A program made the position numbers and the translations under genes. From NCBI GenBank assembly GCA_012845835.1, contig JABAKD010000016.1:18313820-18377819 (forward strand): DNA of 64,000 nucleotides, read 5' to 3'. The notes under the pieces were generated by a model, which was given only the letters and a program-made list of their open reading frames with translations, was not told the DNA's origin and did not search any database. The stretch is from Undaria pinnatifida (lineage: Eukaryota; Sar; Phaeophyceae; Laminariales; Alariaceae). The first letter of the stretch is position 1. The number at the start of each line of letters is the position of its first letter. Below are positions 8,970 through 19,972 of the stretch, one piece after another.

Positions 8970-10654
8970 GATAGTCGGTTTCTCGAGGCGTGAGTAATGA
9001 GACGTATGTACCGGTATGGACCTGGCACATCGTAGACTGACTCCCGATTTCGATTTTATATATATACTCCGGAGTGTATGTTGCTGGTGGAGGCATGAAT
9101 TGCGTCAGCTGTGATATATATATGCGTGTACCACCTTGGGTTGTTAGTGTTTTTCCCGCTGGGGTATTCCTCAGCTCCAGAGTGACTGGAACCTGTCCTG
9201 TGACCCCGGACTTGATTATGCGAGTTAATGTGAGAACAACTACTACTACGGAAAATCTGTCTGATTTGACACCCATTTGTGGCAATTCGTCCGAAATTCG
9301 CACGTAGTACTACGTACGAAGCCTCTCAGCTCTTTCTATGGTGTGCCGGCGCACACAGGTGCCGGCGCATCCAGACACACGAGGCGTGCTGCGTGCCATA
9401 ATACCCGGCGGGACGTTGCGCTTTTTTATGGAAAGAGAGGGGGGTCGGGGTCGTCCTCGTCAGTCGTCAGTTGTTCCCTCGGTTCCTACAAGAAAGCAGC
9501 AGATCACATAGCTCGCACAAAGTGAGTTCTCAGAAAAAGAACTTCAAACATGTCAAAACAATTGAAACAAACCATCAAAACTTCAGAAATTCGGTTTTTT
9601 ATATATAATTCGGGCCTGGTGGGGGGCGTTTCATGTTCGAGCCGTTTCATCGGTAGAAAATGCCCCTCCCTCACACAGCCGTTATACTATTGAAAACCTT
9701 ACAGTGCCTTGTAGACCAATCATATCGCCCCAACTTCGCTTCGAAAAAAGAAAAAGCGGCCCGACCAGAAAACATCGAACGACACGTCTCGGACAGACTC
9801 ACGGCTCACGGGTAGTCGTAGTGTAGCGAGGAGGGAGGGCGCTGGCGAACGAACGAGGAGCGAGGGCGGTATAACGAACGCTAGCCTAAAGAAGTAGGCT
9901 TGGAATACGGGAATCGTGGTAGTTGTGATGACAGCAGGGACAGCAGGCAATCAGCCAGGAGGAGGACGTCGAGCACTCTTACCACACCGCAAGGTATTTT
10001 TTCTTGTACAAGGGCTTGACAAGGGTATGATATTTTTCGGTTCTTGAACCAGTATAATTAGTAGACAACACAGGACTACGCGTTGCTCCGGTGCTGGGGT
10101 TCCTCGATGTGATGCATCCCTACCGACCAGGCGTGGAATTGCTTGTATCGACAGACGGGGTGGCCAGAGCTCGACCACGTACGTGTAGGGCGTGGATAAG
10201 GAATCTCTCTCCACGAACAACGAACACCCCAAAATGAATACCAGGTGTTCGCCATTCGTGTGCTGCTTGTACTCGTACGCGTGAGTGGTACCTGGTACCC
10301 GTTGTTCTTGTCTTGTGACGTTTTTGTTACGGGCCGTACCGGTAGTACCCGTCCAGCAGTAGTACCAGGTGTGCCCATGTCCAGTACCTGCGCGTAACTC
10401 CTCGTGGTTTGTTTGGCCGAGTGGACTTTAGGGGCACCCATGTGCTCATCGTACTGCTGTAGTCTGTAGATCTCTGCCGGAGTAGTACCGCTCCGGGCTA
10501 AGTAAAAGTTTACCAGGTTTACGACGGAGGGCCTCGCATAACAGTAGCTTTATTAATATTCGTAGTACTTACTCGTAACTTGTGTTGTCATCGTTGTCGC
10601 GTTGTCTCATGAACCTCCTTCTGCTGTTCCTTATATACGCGCGTATGATTCGAC
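8970..10654. other. Intergenic, no gene recognised; dispersed repeat at 9130-9260
   Basis: A block around 9130-9260 is an inverted, diverged copy of the family seen at 13090-13215 and 15640-15910 (core 'tccagagtgactgga'). The rest shows no coding pattern. Short palindromic 'tacctggtacc' motifs are frequent. Confidence 0.5.
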
Positions 10655-10887
10655 TCATCGGTTGCATCCCCCTCCCTGCTCGGGACCGAAAAACATCGAG
10701 GAGCGCGCCTTGCGGTAGGCAGAGCGAGCAGCAGCACGTACGAGAATCTTCATGCCGCACGCGTGCCTTGCAGCTAGCTCCCTGCACTGCAGCCAGGACA
10801 CACGCCCTACGCCGGCAGCCCGGATGAACTTCTTGATGTGACCGATGCTGCAATCGTCCCTTTTTTTCACCACCTTTTCCCCTCGGA
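10655..10887 (-). pseudogene. Possible histone-fold remnant or exon
   Basis: An open stretch on the minus strand reads EKVVKKRDDCSIGHIKKF, then IRAAGVGRVSWLQCRELAAR, then MKILVRAAARSAYRKAR. The spacing of IGHIKKFIRAAGVGRVS, a following LA.., and a basic AARSAYRKAR helix lines up without gaps on the classical histone fold (I..I+.I+.AG..RVS....LA). There is no upstream ATG: an in-frame stop lies just before, and the first Met is internal. It is therefore either one exon with an unseen 5' partner or a decayed copy. About 70 residues is close to the size of a bare histone fold. The resemblance is by eye only. Confidence 0.3.
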
Positions 10888-10907
10888 GGTGGTGAAGTCA
10901 GTCGCAA

Positions 10908-11663
10908 AAGGGTTAATAGTTAATACATACGTACTAACAACACGAAATTTCCAAAGTTTGGGTTTTCGCTCTACTTTTGTTTTTCACGAATTTACCCCGT
11001 GCAAGGATAATACCTGGTATTTTTTGGTAACTTTTCGACCTTTTTTTGAAAATATCATCACAAGGGGTGCTTTTATGGCGGGGTGTGGTATCTAGCGTAC
11101 CCCCGGTGATAAGCACCATGCACGGGCGCCCCCGCAGCTGGGGTGTGTAACAACGATGGGGTGTGATAACGAAGGGGTGTGCTTGTGAGACGTCGGTTGG
11201 TAACGAGTGCGAACAGACTCGGTCAGATGACGGGAGGTGTGATAGCGAGGGGGTGGGCGAGCGGTGTCTTTCAGTGATATATTCGTAATATGGAGTGAAC
11301 AGACGCGTAACACGCGTATCGAATTATCACACGCAGCTTGAAAAGCTGATTTGTGATCAAAATCCCTTTGGCCGATCCCATTGCTGAATTGTATTCTTTT
11401 TTCAAAATATGGAGCCCTGAACCCTCTACAGCGTGTGGTAGTTCCTGCTTTGTTTGTTTGGTGACGCTGCTGCGTTGCTGCTGCTGTCTCCACTGCTGGG
11501 CCGAGCTGCATCTATCTGTCGCACTCTTACCCAGTATGTAGATTGCGATTGGTGTTACCCCGTGCGGCCTCTCTACCCCTTATGCTCCTGCCGTCGAGCT
11601 TCACCCTACTGCTGCTACTGCTGCTTCTGTCTCTGCTGCGTGGGCACTTCTTCCTTCTGCCTC
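10908..11663. other. Intergenic; remnants related to the C-rich TIR element
   Basis: 11040-11270 repeats the 'ggggtgtg' and 'ccccggtgataa' vocabulary of the element at 8138 in a degraded form. 11285-11350 is a short fragment of the R1 dispersed repeat (described at 30994). No gene is seen. Confidence 0.5.
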
Positions 11664-11978
11664 TTTTTTTTTTTTTTTTTTTCTTCGCACACTTCTACTT
11701 TCCAGCTTCTGGACAGGCCGTGGTCACAGGTGACGTCCCTTCTCCCCCCCGGTTCTTGCCTTCAATGTTTATCGCGCATAGGGTTCAGCAATCCCACTGC
11801 TCGTCGATTTTCATCGAGTGTTGCTAACTCACGCTCTCGCGCTTTCCGCAAGTCAATTTGTGCACAAAATAAAAATTCCCCACGAATGTATACGAGTATG
11901 CACAGGGGGGGATTCGAACTCACGAAACTGACCTATACCAGGCTCGAGGATAACCTGATACGCCACCGGGGCGACCGG
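11664..11978 (-). mobile_element. tRNA-derived SINE, copy 1
   Basis: On the minus strand a tRNA-like head starts CCGGTCGCCCCGGTGGCG and contains a B-box match, GAGTTCGAATCCCC. A body of about 220 bases follows, ending in a poly(A) tail (the T run at 11664-11682 on +). Pol III promoter head, unrelated body and A tail define a SINE. Short direct repeats 'cctct' flank it. Two near-identical relatives lie at 14717 and 43886. Confidence 0.8.
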
Positions 11979-12319
11979 ACCTCTACCGATTGTCGTGTCC
12001 GATACTCGCTGCTGCTGCTGTGCTGCTGCTGTACCATGCTGATGCCGCCGAGACTCCTATTTTTCCCGTCATTCTTTCCCCTGAAACTCCCCGCGCCCCC
12101 TCACTCCGACATTTCCTTTCCGTTCCGCCAAACTCCAGACTTTTCCGACATTCTTACATTTTTCAAGTTGAATGGTGGGAACGCAAGAGGGACGGTGACG
12201 ATTCGCTGTCGTCCTTTCTTTTTTCTTTTTTTCTTTTTGTTTGCTCCCTTATTTCCCTCCCCACCGGCCTTATGCCGGTATCTTTTTCTTCTTTCTTCGT
12301 GTTTTTGTCCGTAAAACAG
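11979..12319. other. No gene seen
   Basis: CTG-rich and pyrimidine-rich sequence without codon structure or splice-bounded conserved blocks. Confidence 0.5.
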
Positions 12320-12770
12320 CAATTATCTTCTTCGTGTTGTTTAGCCGGTGCAACAGGTGTCTGTTTCTCTTTTAGCACGCACTTGGTATGGTGTTTATCT
12401 GGCAATTGCCGCCTTTCCTTTCCTTTCCGATCTTCTTGCATCACATTCTGCTGAACACCTGCCGTTTGTTTCGCTTTGTTTTGTTTGTTTTCTTTTTCGT
12501 TTTCTTTCTTTCGTTCTTTCTTTTGTCCTTTTTTTCGTTTTTTTCATGGTCTGGCTTGTTTTGTTGTGTTCTCTTACCCGGTACGCTGGCACTTCACTTG
12601 CTTCACCGTGATGAATTACGACTGTTTGGTTTACTTTATTTCGCAGTCGTCTGTGACCACATAATTTTTAGCAGGTATCTGTCTTGGAGGATGAATCAGC
12701 ACGGACTCTGGGTGTTCTCATGTCGTTGGGTAGAAATAGCAGTTTAATGTGAAGACAACAGCATCAACAG
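12320..12770. repeat. Dispersed repeat R7, copy 1
   Basis: It shares a diverged order of landmarks with 13310-13705: 'ccgtgcaaca', 'tcacattct', a long T/C tract, 'gtacgct', 'cacttgcttcacc', 'gaattgcgactgtttggttt'. An inverted fragment lies at 40818-41135. There is no coding content. Confidence 0.65.
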
Positions 12771-13089
12771 TTAACATATCCCGGCAGACTGAAGGGGGTG
12801 TGAATGGCTGGCAATTCTGGAGCTGCTGCCGGGGTCTCAGACCCCATGACTGCAGTGTTTTGCGCTGCTCCCCGAATGTTTTGCGCTTCATTGATACTTG
12901 TACCCGTCGTGGGGGTTTGAGCCGCGGCAGGACTAGCAGAGCGCCACTACCGGAACAAAACGTACCACAGGTACGATCGTACTGCTAACAAACCCCCCTT
13001 TGGAACTTGAGGGGGGAAAAGCGTCTGAAAAGAGTGACAGTAATCGGGCCACAAGAAGGAGCCCTGGCTTCAGCATAAACTGGGGTAGG

Positions 13090-13215
13090 AGAAGTGTCCG
13101 AATCCCGACGTTATTGGTGTTGTTCTTGTTGTTATCACATTTCCTCGCATAGTCAAATCCGTGGTCGCAGGACAGGCTCCAGTCACTCTGGAGTGGAAGA
13201 ATACCCCAGCAAGGG
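13090..13215. repeat. Dispersed repeat R8
   Basis: The core 'ggacaggctccagtcactct' recurs at 15700-15740 and, inverted, at 9165-9200. Its neighbour 'gtggtcacagg' is also found in the SINE body. Mode of spread unknown. Confidence 0.55.
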
Positions 13216-13309
13216 GGAAACACAAGCCAACGGTTGATAGTAGAAGCTACCGGTAATCGACAGGCGCGCAGCACGCTGATACTCGTGGTAGTTCAGTTTG
13301 CACGTCATT

Positions 13310-13705
13310 GACTCGTTTCAAATTGGTAGTTATCTTCTCCGTGTTTTCTTGTCCGTGCAACAGAGTTATCTGTTGCTCTTCAGCGCGTACGCTGTTCTTC
13401 TTGCAGCCTTTCCTTTGTGATTTTTTTACGTCACATTCTTGGGAACACTTATCGTTTGTTTTGATTTTTTTTTTTTTTCCTTAGTTGTATGGGCTGGCAT
13501 GTTTTGTGTTTTGTTCTCGTACCTGGTACGCTAACGTTTCACTTGCTTCACCTTGATCCTTGATGAATTGCGACTGTTTGGTTTACTCTGCCTCGCACAG
13601 TCTGTGACCGCAGAATTTGTATCTCTCTAGGATGAAAGATAAAGCACGAACACTGGGTGCATTGATCATGTTGTTGGTAGAAAAAACAGTTGAATGTGAA
13701 CACAA
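13310..13705. repeat. Dispersed repeat R7, copy 2
   Basis: A diverged direct copy of 12320-12770 about 1 kb downstream, again centred on a pyrimidine tract. This could be an old local duplication or two insertions. Confidence 0.65.
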
Positions 13706-14194
13706 GTATCGCCTTCCTCGTCTAGCGTGTTTTAGACGGGAAAACGTATTTTTATGCAGACTGCATTTGACATTTCCAACCATTTTACCCCCCCAGCAAT
13801 GATGTGCTTAGCGGGGCAATTCGACCAGTAGCTTCGTAGAAGGTACCTTACCACGTACAGGAGAAAATGGTTGACATACTCTTTGAATTGAATTATGTAC
13901 ACCCCAACCCTAAACCCAACCGAGCGAAACGCCACCAACCAATGTAGGGTGAAATCCCCTTCGTCTCGTACACAGTCTCCGTCAAACATTTTCTCGAGTT
14001 AGTGGTAAGCTCCACTGATTTCGCATGGGTTAGGGTTAGGGTCAGGCTTATGCTTGGTGCCTTGGTTTCGAAAAACGCGTAATCTCAGACAACAAGTTGT
14101 TCCATGGCGAACTTTGATTTTTTTTTTCATGGGTTTTCGAATCTTCTTGGGACTCCGGCACCTTTGTGTGACCCACGGACTCTTCAAGGTATTA

Positions 14195-14282
14195 ATAGAT
14201 TTTTGACATTGATTTAATGTAAGAAAACGACCAAGACTGTTATGAATAGATTTTGATATTGATTTAATGTGAGAAAACGACA
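14195..14282. repeat. Tandem duplication of about 50 bp
   Basis: 'gatttaatgtaagaaaacga' at 14212 recurs as 'gatttaatgtgagaaaacga' at 14262, with matching flanks. Confidence 0.75.
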
Positions 14283-14716
14283 ACTACTGCTGGACTCCCT
14301 TCGCATGTACTCCGAGTATTAGGTAAAAATGGAGGCATGTGGTGTAGTGGGGAAGGGGAGAAGAGCCTGCTTAGTGACCCCCGTATCTGATTTCAGTTAC
14401 GTTTAGTCTAGGGAGGGAGGAAGAGAACGAGAAAGTGCGAAGATGCAGCTGAGATGAGCAAAAAATTACAACCAAGCAAGAAAAATAGAAGGTTGATATC
14501 GGTTGATGATATGATCGCGTTTCTCGACTTTTTCTATCGGCGGGAAACGGTCCCCAAAAGAGGCAAAGTTAAGCGTGTTTCATGGGGCAGGACACGCTCC
14601 CTGCCTTTCATGAGCACTTGAGCTGCCCCAACGCAAGAGTTTCTTTCGTGCTGTCGCGTGTTGACTACGTTTGTAGCACCAATAGTACTACTAATAGTAT
14701 AGTCTACTCGTTACGA
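14283..14716. other. No gene seen
   Basis: Plain non-coding sequence up to the next SINE. Confidence 0.5.
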
Positions 14717-15032
14717 TTTTGTTTTTTATTTTATTTTTTTTCTCACACTTTTACTTTCTGGCTTCTGGACAAGCCGTGGTCACAGGTGTTGTTTCTTCAT
14801 CCCCCCGGTTCTTGCCTTCAATTTTTATCGCGCATAGGGTTCAGCAATCCCACTGCTCGTCTATTTTTCATCGAGTGTTGCTAACTCACGCTCTCGCGCT
14901 TTCCGCAAGTCAACTTGTGTACAAGAAAACGTCCCAACGAATTTATACGAGTATGCACTCGGCGGGGATCGAACTCACGAAACTGACCTATACCAGGCTC
15001 GAGGATAACCTGATACGCCACCGGGGCGACCG
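14717..15032 (-). mobile_element. tRNA-derived SINE, copy 2
   Basis: Same structure as the copy at 11664: head with B-box GAGTTCGATCCCC near 14970 (minus strand), the same body, and an A-rich tail (T-rich on + at 14717-14741). 'tacgat' occurs just outside both ends and may be the target-site duplication. Confidence 0.8.
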
Positions 15033-15096
15033 ATGCCTACGATACGTACCACCAAGTACCACCAAGGACGCGTGCTACGATAGAAGTAGCACTTTC

Positions 15097-15211
15097 TATT
15101 ATTACGGGGGACCATAGTAAATAGGACCAAATATTGTAAGTCAAAATAGGGAAATATATTGGTTTTTGTGTGTACCGTAGGTCCTATTTACTATGGTCCC
15201 CCGTAATAATA
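15097..15211. mobile_element. 115-bp MITE with 32-bp inverted repeats
   Basis: Left arm 15097-15128 (starting tattattacgggggacca) is the reverse complement of right arm 15180-15211. The 51-base centre has no coding capacity. Nearly all of the element is inverted repeat, typical of a MITE. Confidence 0.85.
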
Positions 15212-16922
15212 ATTTTTGCTTTTCTGGATGACGGAGATCCTTAGCCAAACATCGTCGGAAATGCGCCATTTTTTTTGCAGTATTCTCGTTGTGTACCTAG
15301 GCCATGACGTTTTTCATCCGGTAGCAGCTTTTTATTTTTCCCCAAAATCAGTTTTTTGTGAGAGGTCTTAAGCTCCGAAATTGAGGCTCCCAAATTGAGA
15401 AAAGTCAGAAAAAAAAGTGGTGCACCTCTATCAGAAAAATTCGGGGTATTTTTTTGTGATTTTTGTGATTTTTATTTTTGTCGTGCATATATGATAGAAG
15501 AAACGAAATACGAAGGCGCCAGCTGTGAGTTTGAGCAATACGTGGATACGCGTTACTCGTAGAGCTCTGGTGCTCGGCCTTTCAAAGCTGCGTGAAGGTA
15601 TAAACGAGAAAAGGTCGCCCACTCGTCCTCTACTCGTACCTTCTTCGTGACGTACCTTCGTCGTGAAGGATTTTGTTCTGACATCAACTCGCATAGCCAT
15701 GTCCGTGGTCACAGGACAGGCTCCAGCCACTCTGGAATGGAAAGACATGGCTTGGTGACTCTTGTCGCATTTAACGGGATGATTTTTTTTATCCCAGACA
15801 GCAGAGCGATCTTGGTCATCGGTCTTCGGACGGATGCTTTTCGAATGCATCGTATGTTGTTGTTGTCTCACATTAACTCTTGTAAAAAATCTTGAGTCCG
15901 TGGTCACACAAAGGTGCTAGAGTCCAACGTGATCCGAAAAACCCAATGAAATCAAAATTCGTCCGGGAAATACCTCCGTTCCCCTTGCCGCCTCGGTAAG
16001 GCATGCTGCGAGGCATGCCCTAGCAGGCTCGTAGCGAGTGGGGGGGGGGGGGGGGATCTGGCGTGTGTAAGGCCGGACTTACCCTCAAGGAGTGATACCT
16101 TCTTGTTGCTGGGTGTGGCCGCGAGGCTTAGGCGTGGCGGTAGAATTGGGTCGTACGTGGTGCGTTAGGCATGGTCACCTACGATTCGCGCGTTTTTTAG
16201 GCAGCAGCGGCGGAGCAGCAATGCTTAATCGGGATGCTCGTGCGCGGAGGCAGGCGCCACCGCGAGCCACGCTACGGCGCAGTCTCGGTTTGCGTGCAGG
16301 GAACTGCGCCGGCAGGAGGCTGGATTCGACGAAGGAGGAGAGCGACTGAGCGTCGACGGGCGGGGAAGGGACGGATTGAACTCTCTCTGGACGAGAATTT
16401 TTGTTTTTCAGATCAGCACCGCGAGCCGCGAGGGGCAAATTTTTGGGACGGGGGAGAAGGGGGATCGACTGGAATTGAGTGCCAACGAGGCGGGAAAGCG
16501 TAGTATTTCCCTGTTCATGCCTGCAGCCTGGTACACTGCTGTACCAGGCAATTAACAAGTATATATCATACCGCATCCTGAGGCGAACTAAACCATTGAT
16601 CATTTTGGGAGTACCTGGTGTTGAATTTTGGTTGTTTCGTTCCTCTCCAAGCTATCGATCGATATACAGCAGATACGAGTATAGAGCCAGAGGCACGGGA
16701 AATTCTGCAGCAAATCCCGATGAATGCTTAAGCAGGATTTGTTTTTGCGGTTAATTTTGAAGATAATGGTTGTTGTTGTTGTCGTGCCGTAGTCACGGGA
16801 CGTGCTGCCATAGCTCTCGACTCGAATCATTGTGTGGGTTCTCTCTGCCGATCGGCATCCAGCACATCCGTTGCCCACTGCTGTGCGGATTTTTCACCCT
16901 ATAGGGACACCTGGTATCCAAA
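15212..16922. other. Intergenic; dispersed repeats R10 and R8, GC-rich island
   Basis: 15205-15400 belongs to a family also present at 39585-39800 and 39910-40140 (landmarks 'atgacgg', 'atcgtcgga', 'ctaggcca'). 15640-15910 is an R8 copy. 16190-16480 is GC-rich with open frames in several phases but no recognisable product. A (G)15 run lies near 16041. Confidence 0.45.
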
Positions 16923-17077
16923 GATGTCAGGAGACGGCGCTTTGACCCCTTGACCCATGGGATTTTTCCAATAATTCGCCTTGACTGACGCCAAACTACT
17001 AGGTTTTAGTGTGGAACGATCGATTTGACACCCTTGACCGCTGGACGTTTCCCGTTGACCTAACGTCTCCTGACATC
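16923..17077. mobile_element. 155-bp MITE with ends GATGTCAGGAGACG
   Basis: A 14-base perfect inverted repeat at 16923-16936 and 17064-17077 bounds sequence rich in 'ttgacccc' and 'ccttgac'. A second, inverted copy of nearly the same length lies at 60748-60905, which supports a true element. Confidence 0.75.
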
Positions 17078-17130
17078 GTTTCTGATACCTCGTACATGAT
17101 TACAGTAGGTATATAACCAGCTACACTCTA

Positions 17131-17280
17131 GTTCTAAGGGGGGGCGCCGACCTATATCCTTAATGAAGACTCACACCCAGTAAGACGCGCGATCGGAGTA
17201 TCACACACACAATTCGCAAAGGTGAGTTTCGACGAAATGTTCGATCTCACAGCTGGATTGTATTTTTATTTTTATAGCAT
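17131..17280. repeat. Dispersed repeat R1 copy
   Basis: It contains the family landmarks 'gccgacctatatccttaatg', 'gcgcgatcggagtatcac', 'gagtttcgacgaaat' and 'gatctcacagctgga', as defined at 30994. Confidence 0.8.
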
Positions 17281-17349
17281 TTAACCAGGGATGTAACTGG
17301 TACCTGTTACAATGTATGTCGCGGAGAGGTTGGCAAACAAGCACAGCAA

Positions 17350-17470
17350 GGATCTTTGACAATGCAATGCACAATGCAATGCACCGCAATGCAACGCGAT
17401 CAATGCACTGTCATGCAATGCAATACAATGCAATGCAAAGGCAATGCATTTCACCGCAAAGCAATGGCAT
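17350..17470. repeat. (AATGC)n-like microsatellite
   Basis: An imperfect run of AATGC/ATGCA units over about 110 bases. Confidence 0.85.
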
Positions 17471-18572
17471 GCCAACGTACTGGAACGAAAACACAAGATG
17501 CACCTGACAGCGGAAGACCAGACCAAATTGCAGGAGAGAAAAGAGAAAAAACGAAAACTCGAAAAAACGAAAGAGCGAAAATCAAAAATCCTCCCGAATA
17601 TGAGGCAAAATGGATGGGCAGGGAGGGAAAGATGATATCCCGAAAAAAGATAGGCGAGACACGCTGGCAAAACGAATCTGAGGGCAAACAAACCGAAAAC
17701 GGGAACCGAAAGGAAAAGAGATCGCGAACGGGAATCTGTGCAGCCACCAGAGGGTGAGTTCCGAAACCAATTTAGAACATTGCCACACGGGCTGTGTCAC
17801 CTCCTTGCCGTCTTTGATGATAGCGGCGCCGCACCACAACCAACCCTGCCCCTCGACCGTGTACGATTACCAACAGTTTTCCCCACAGACTTCGCGGCGT
17901 TTTTCAACCTCAGCACATCTTGTATCATAACCAGATTGAATGCCAAAAATGTCATTAGATTAAATGCCAAGAATATCGTGGTCAAGAGTTGGTCCGCTTT
18001 TTTTTTTTCGACAGTCCGAAAACGATCAGCGACGCCGTGCTTGGGGTGTATCTGGTATGTAGCATTAGGCTGGGTTAGGGTGGGGTTGGTTCGACGCCCT
18101 GTCTTGATCTTTCGTATAATGAAAAAAAAACAAAATCACCATAAAAAAAGTATTTTTTTGGCACTCACTGTATCTGGCTCGTTTTGTGTGCCACGAGTGG
18201 GGGAACGACCTCGTTCATACCGCTATCCCCAAGCTAAGAGGACAACAAAAAACAAAATAAAACGGGACCAAGAGAAGAGATAAAATGGTCACAAGAACAA
18301 AGGCAAGAACAAAGGCGACAGCAATCACACAAAGCGGAGGGGATGCTGCACGAAAGGAACAAGAGGTTGTTGAGAGAAATGGCCCAAGAGAAGAATGGAA
18401 CCCCGCCTGCTGCATACTTCGTCGACAGTCGATAGCGGTGGTAGTATCGCTGTCATGGCTGTCTCGCTACCCCTGAGGGGTTAAGACAGACAATATGAAA
18501 ACGACACCACAGGCAACAAACAGACTCGCAACCAACCAAGGCACAGCAGAACAAACGTTTGCAGCACGAGTA
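17471..18572. other. No gene seen
   Basis: AT- and purine-rich sequence, with open frames in both directions that lack any recognisable motif. A possible donor-like 'agggtgagt' at 17750 is not supported by neighbouring exons. Confidence 0.4.
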
Positions 18573-19332
18573 TCATCGAGAGTTTCCACGTATTTGTATT
18601 AGTAGTAGTTGGCCTGGTGCTTTGCTACGCTGTCTGCCGTCTTCTTCCCGCTTTCTTCTACCGTGGTTTCTCTTCCACCTCCCCCCGCCCCCCCGCGCGC
18701 GCGCGCCATAATTTCCCTTGAACACCACCCATGACGGGTGCGTGGGGCTGCCTGCTCTTCTTCGCCTCCTCCTTGTGCCGCCTGACCATGAACCGTTTGG
18801 CTGCTGCGAAGACCCTCCGGTACGACTTGCTATATTCTTTTTCTGCAATGGTCCATGGCACGGTCTCAACGTCTCAACTCCAAACACCGGCCCCGGGAGT
18901 GTCCCGTGGATTCCTCGGGTGGTTCGAAACACGTTGAGGTCGTTGACTACTCCGAGGCAACGTTTCCGGGGCGCAGAGGAGGAAAGGGGCGACAGAAAGT
19001 GACGAGTGCAGCATCGACCTAGAACGATACATCGCGGGCTGCTGGGTCGGGGAATATGTCCGCTTAGTTTCCAAACTACAGTACAGCACAGGCGGTTGTA
19101 CGGCACGCGCGCAGCACAGACGTCACTTCGCTCAGGCCTGCGCGATCACAACACCAAAGTGTTGATATGCACGCCCATCTCAATTGTTTGGTGGCGTTTT
19201 TCTGGATCCCAACAGGGTTCATAAGCTTTCGTGCCAGTTGTTCGGTTGTACGCCTGGTCCCAGACTCTCCTAACCCAGCCTTGGTCGCGAACATCACCAC
19301 ATCACCCGGCCGGATCATCGTCCCTCGTTTCG

Positions 19333-19367
<35 letters not shown>

Positions 19368-19498
19368 CCCCGCGCAAATTCACGTCGCCGCATACGGATG
19401 GTCGTTTCGACGCTCTCGCGGTGTGTCTTCTTGAGGGCCTTGGCGCGGGAGGGTAATTTATTTGGTGGGTTCATCATCGAGCCATCGGCGGCCGGCAA
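18573..19498 (-). other. Unassigned coding-like stretch upstream of the esterase gene
   Basis: Two minus-strand open stretches have a basic, gene-like composition: MPWTIAEKEYSKSYRR with KRFMVRRHKEEAKK (18658-18861), and MNPPNKLPSRAKALKKTHR with RPGDVVMFATKAGLGESG (about 19076-19480). They are in different frames. I find no convincing splice pair joining them and recognise no family. They could be exons of a divergent gene or repeats. A run of 34 C at 19333-19366 interrupts the second. Confidence 0.25.
19333..19366. repeat. Homopolymer of 34 C
   Basis: An uninterrupted C run about 350 bases upstream of the esterase start codon. Its length is likely to vary between individuals and is prone to sequencing error. 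Confidence 0.9.
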
Positions 19499-19715
19499 GG
19501 GCGCCGAACCCGGCGCCCTCGCCGGGGACGCGGAAAAATACCACGGATTGATGCGTAGTACGGTTTACTTTATTACTGACTGTCATAGCCCATACCTCAG
19601 TACTCTTTTTTTTTTGTAACACCCTCACCCTACCCCCCCACCCCGTCCCCACCACCCCGTCTGTGCCCCCTCTCCCCGACCCGAACCCACCCTCGGCCCG
19701 ACCCGACCGACCATC

Positions 19716-19972
19716 ATGCTGCAGGCTGCGTCGATGCCCCGACGAGCGTTCTTAGTGGTGGTCGCGCTTTGCTCCGCGGCGGTGTCCAGCGGCGCTGATC
19801 CATCTCTCGGACAGTTGCACATCTCCGAAAGCTGGAAAAAGGATGATCGCCCGTGTACAGCAGATGAGCTGCTGCCGGACCCCGACTGGGACGGCGACTA
19901 CGCGGATATGTGGGACAAGAGTACTCTGGTCCGACCCCCGTTCGACTGCTCGTGCAACACCGTCAAGGCTAG
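19716..19972 (+). CDS. Esterase-like gene, exon 1
   Basis: ATG at 19716, signal peptide, then PDPDWDGDYADMWDKS and PFDCSCNTVKA. The donor AG|GTAAGG is close to consensus and leaves phase 2. A second Met at residue 7 could be the real start without changing the signal peptide. Confidence 0.72.

Noticed and set aside
14025-14045. Telomere-like 'ggttagggttaggg'
   Set aside because: Only about two to three units, in interior sequence. It is too short to mean more than chance.
16092-16603. GC-rich island with open frames on both strands
   Set aside because: No recognisable domain, and competing frames of equal length. Left as non-coding for lack of support.
19167-19619. Plus-strand 150-codon ORF with a proline run
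   Set aside because: It crosses the 34-C homopolymer and overlaps the more gene-like minus strand. No motif.
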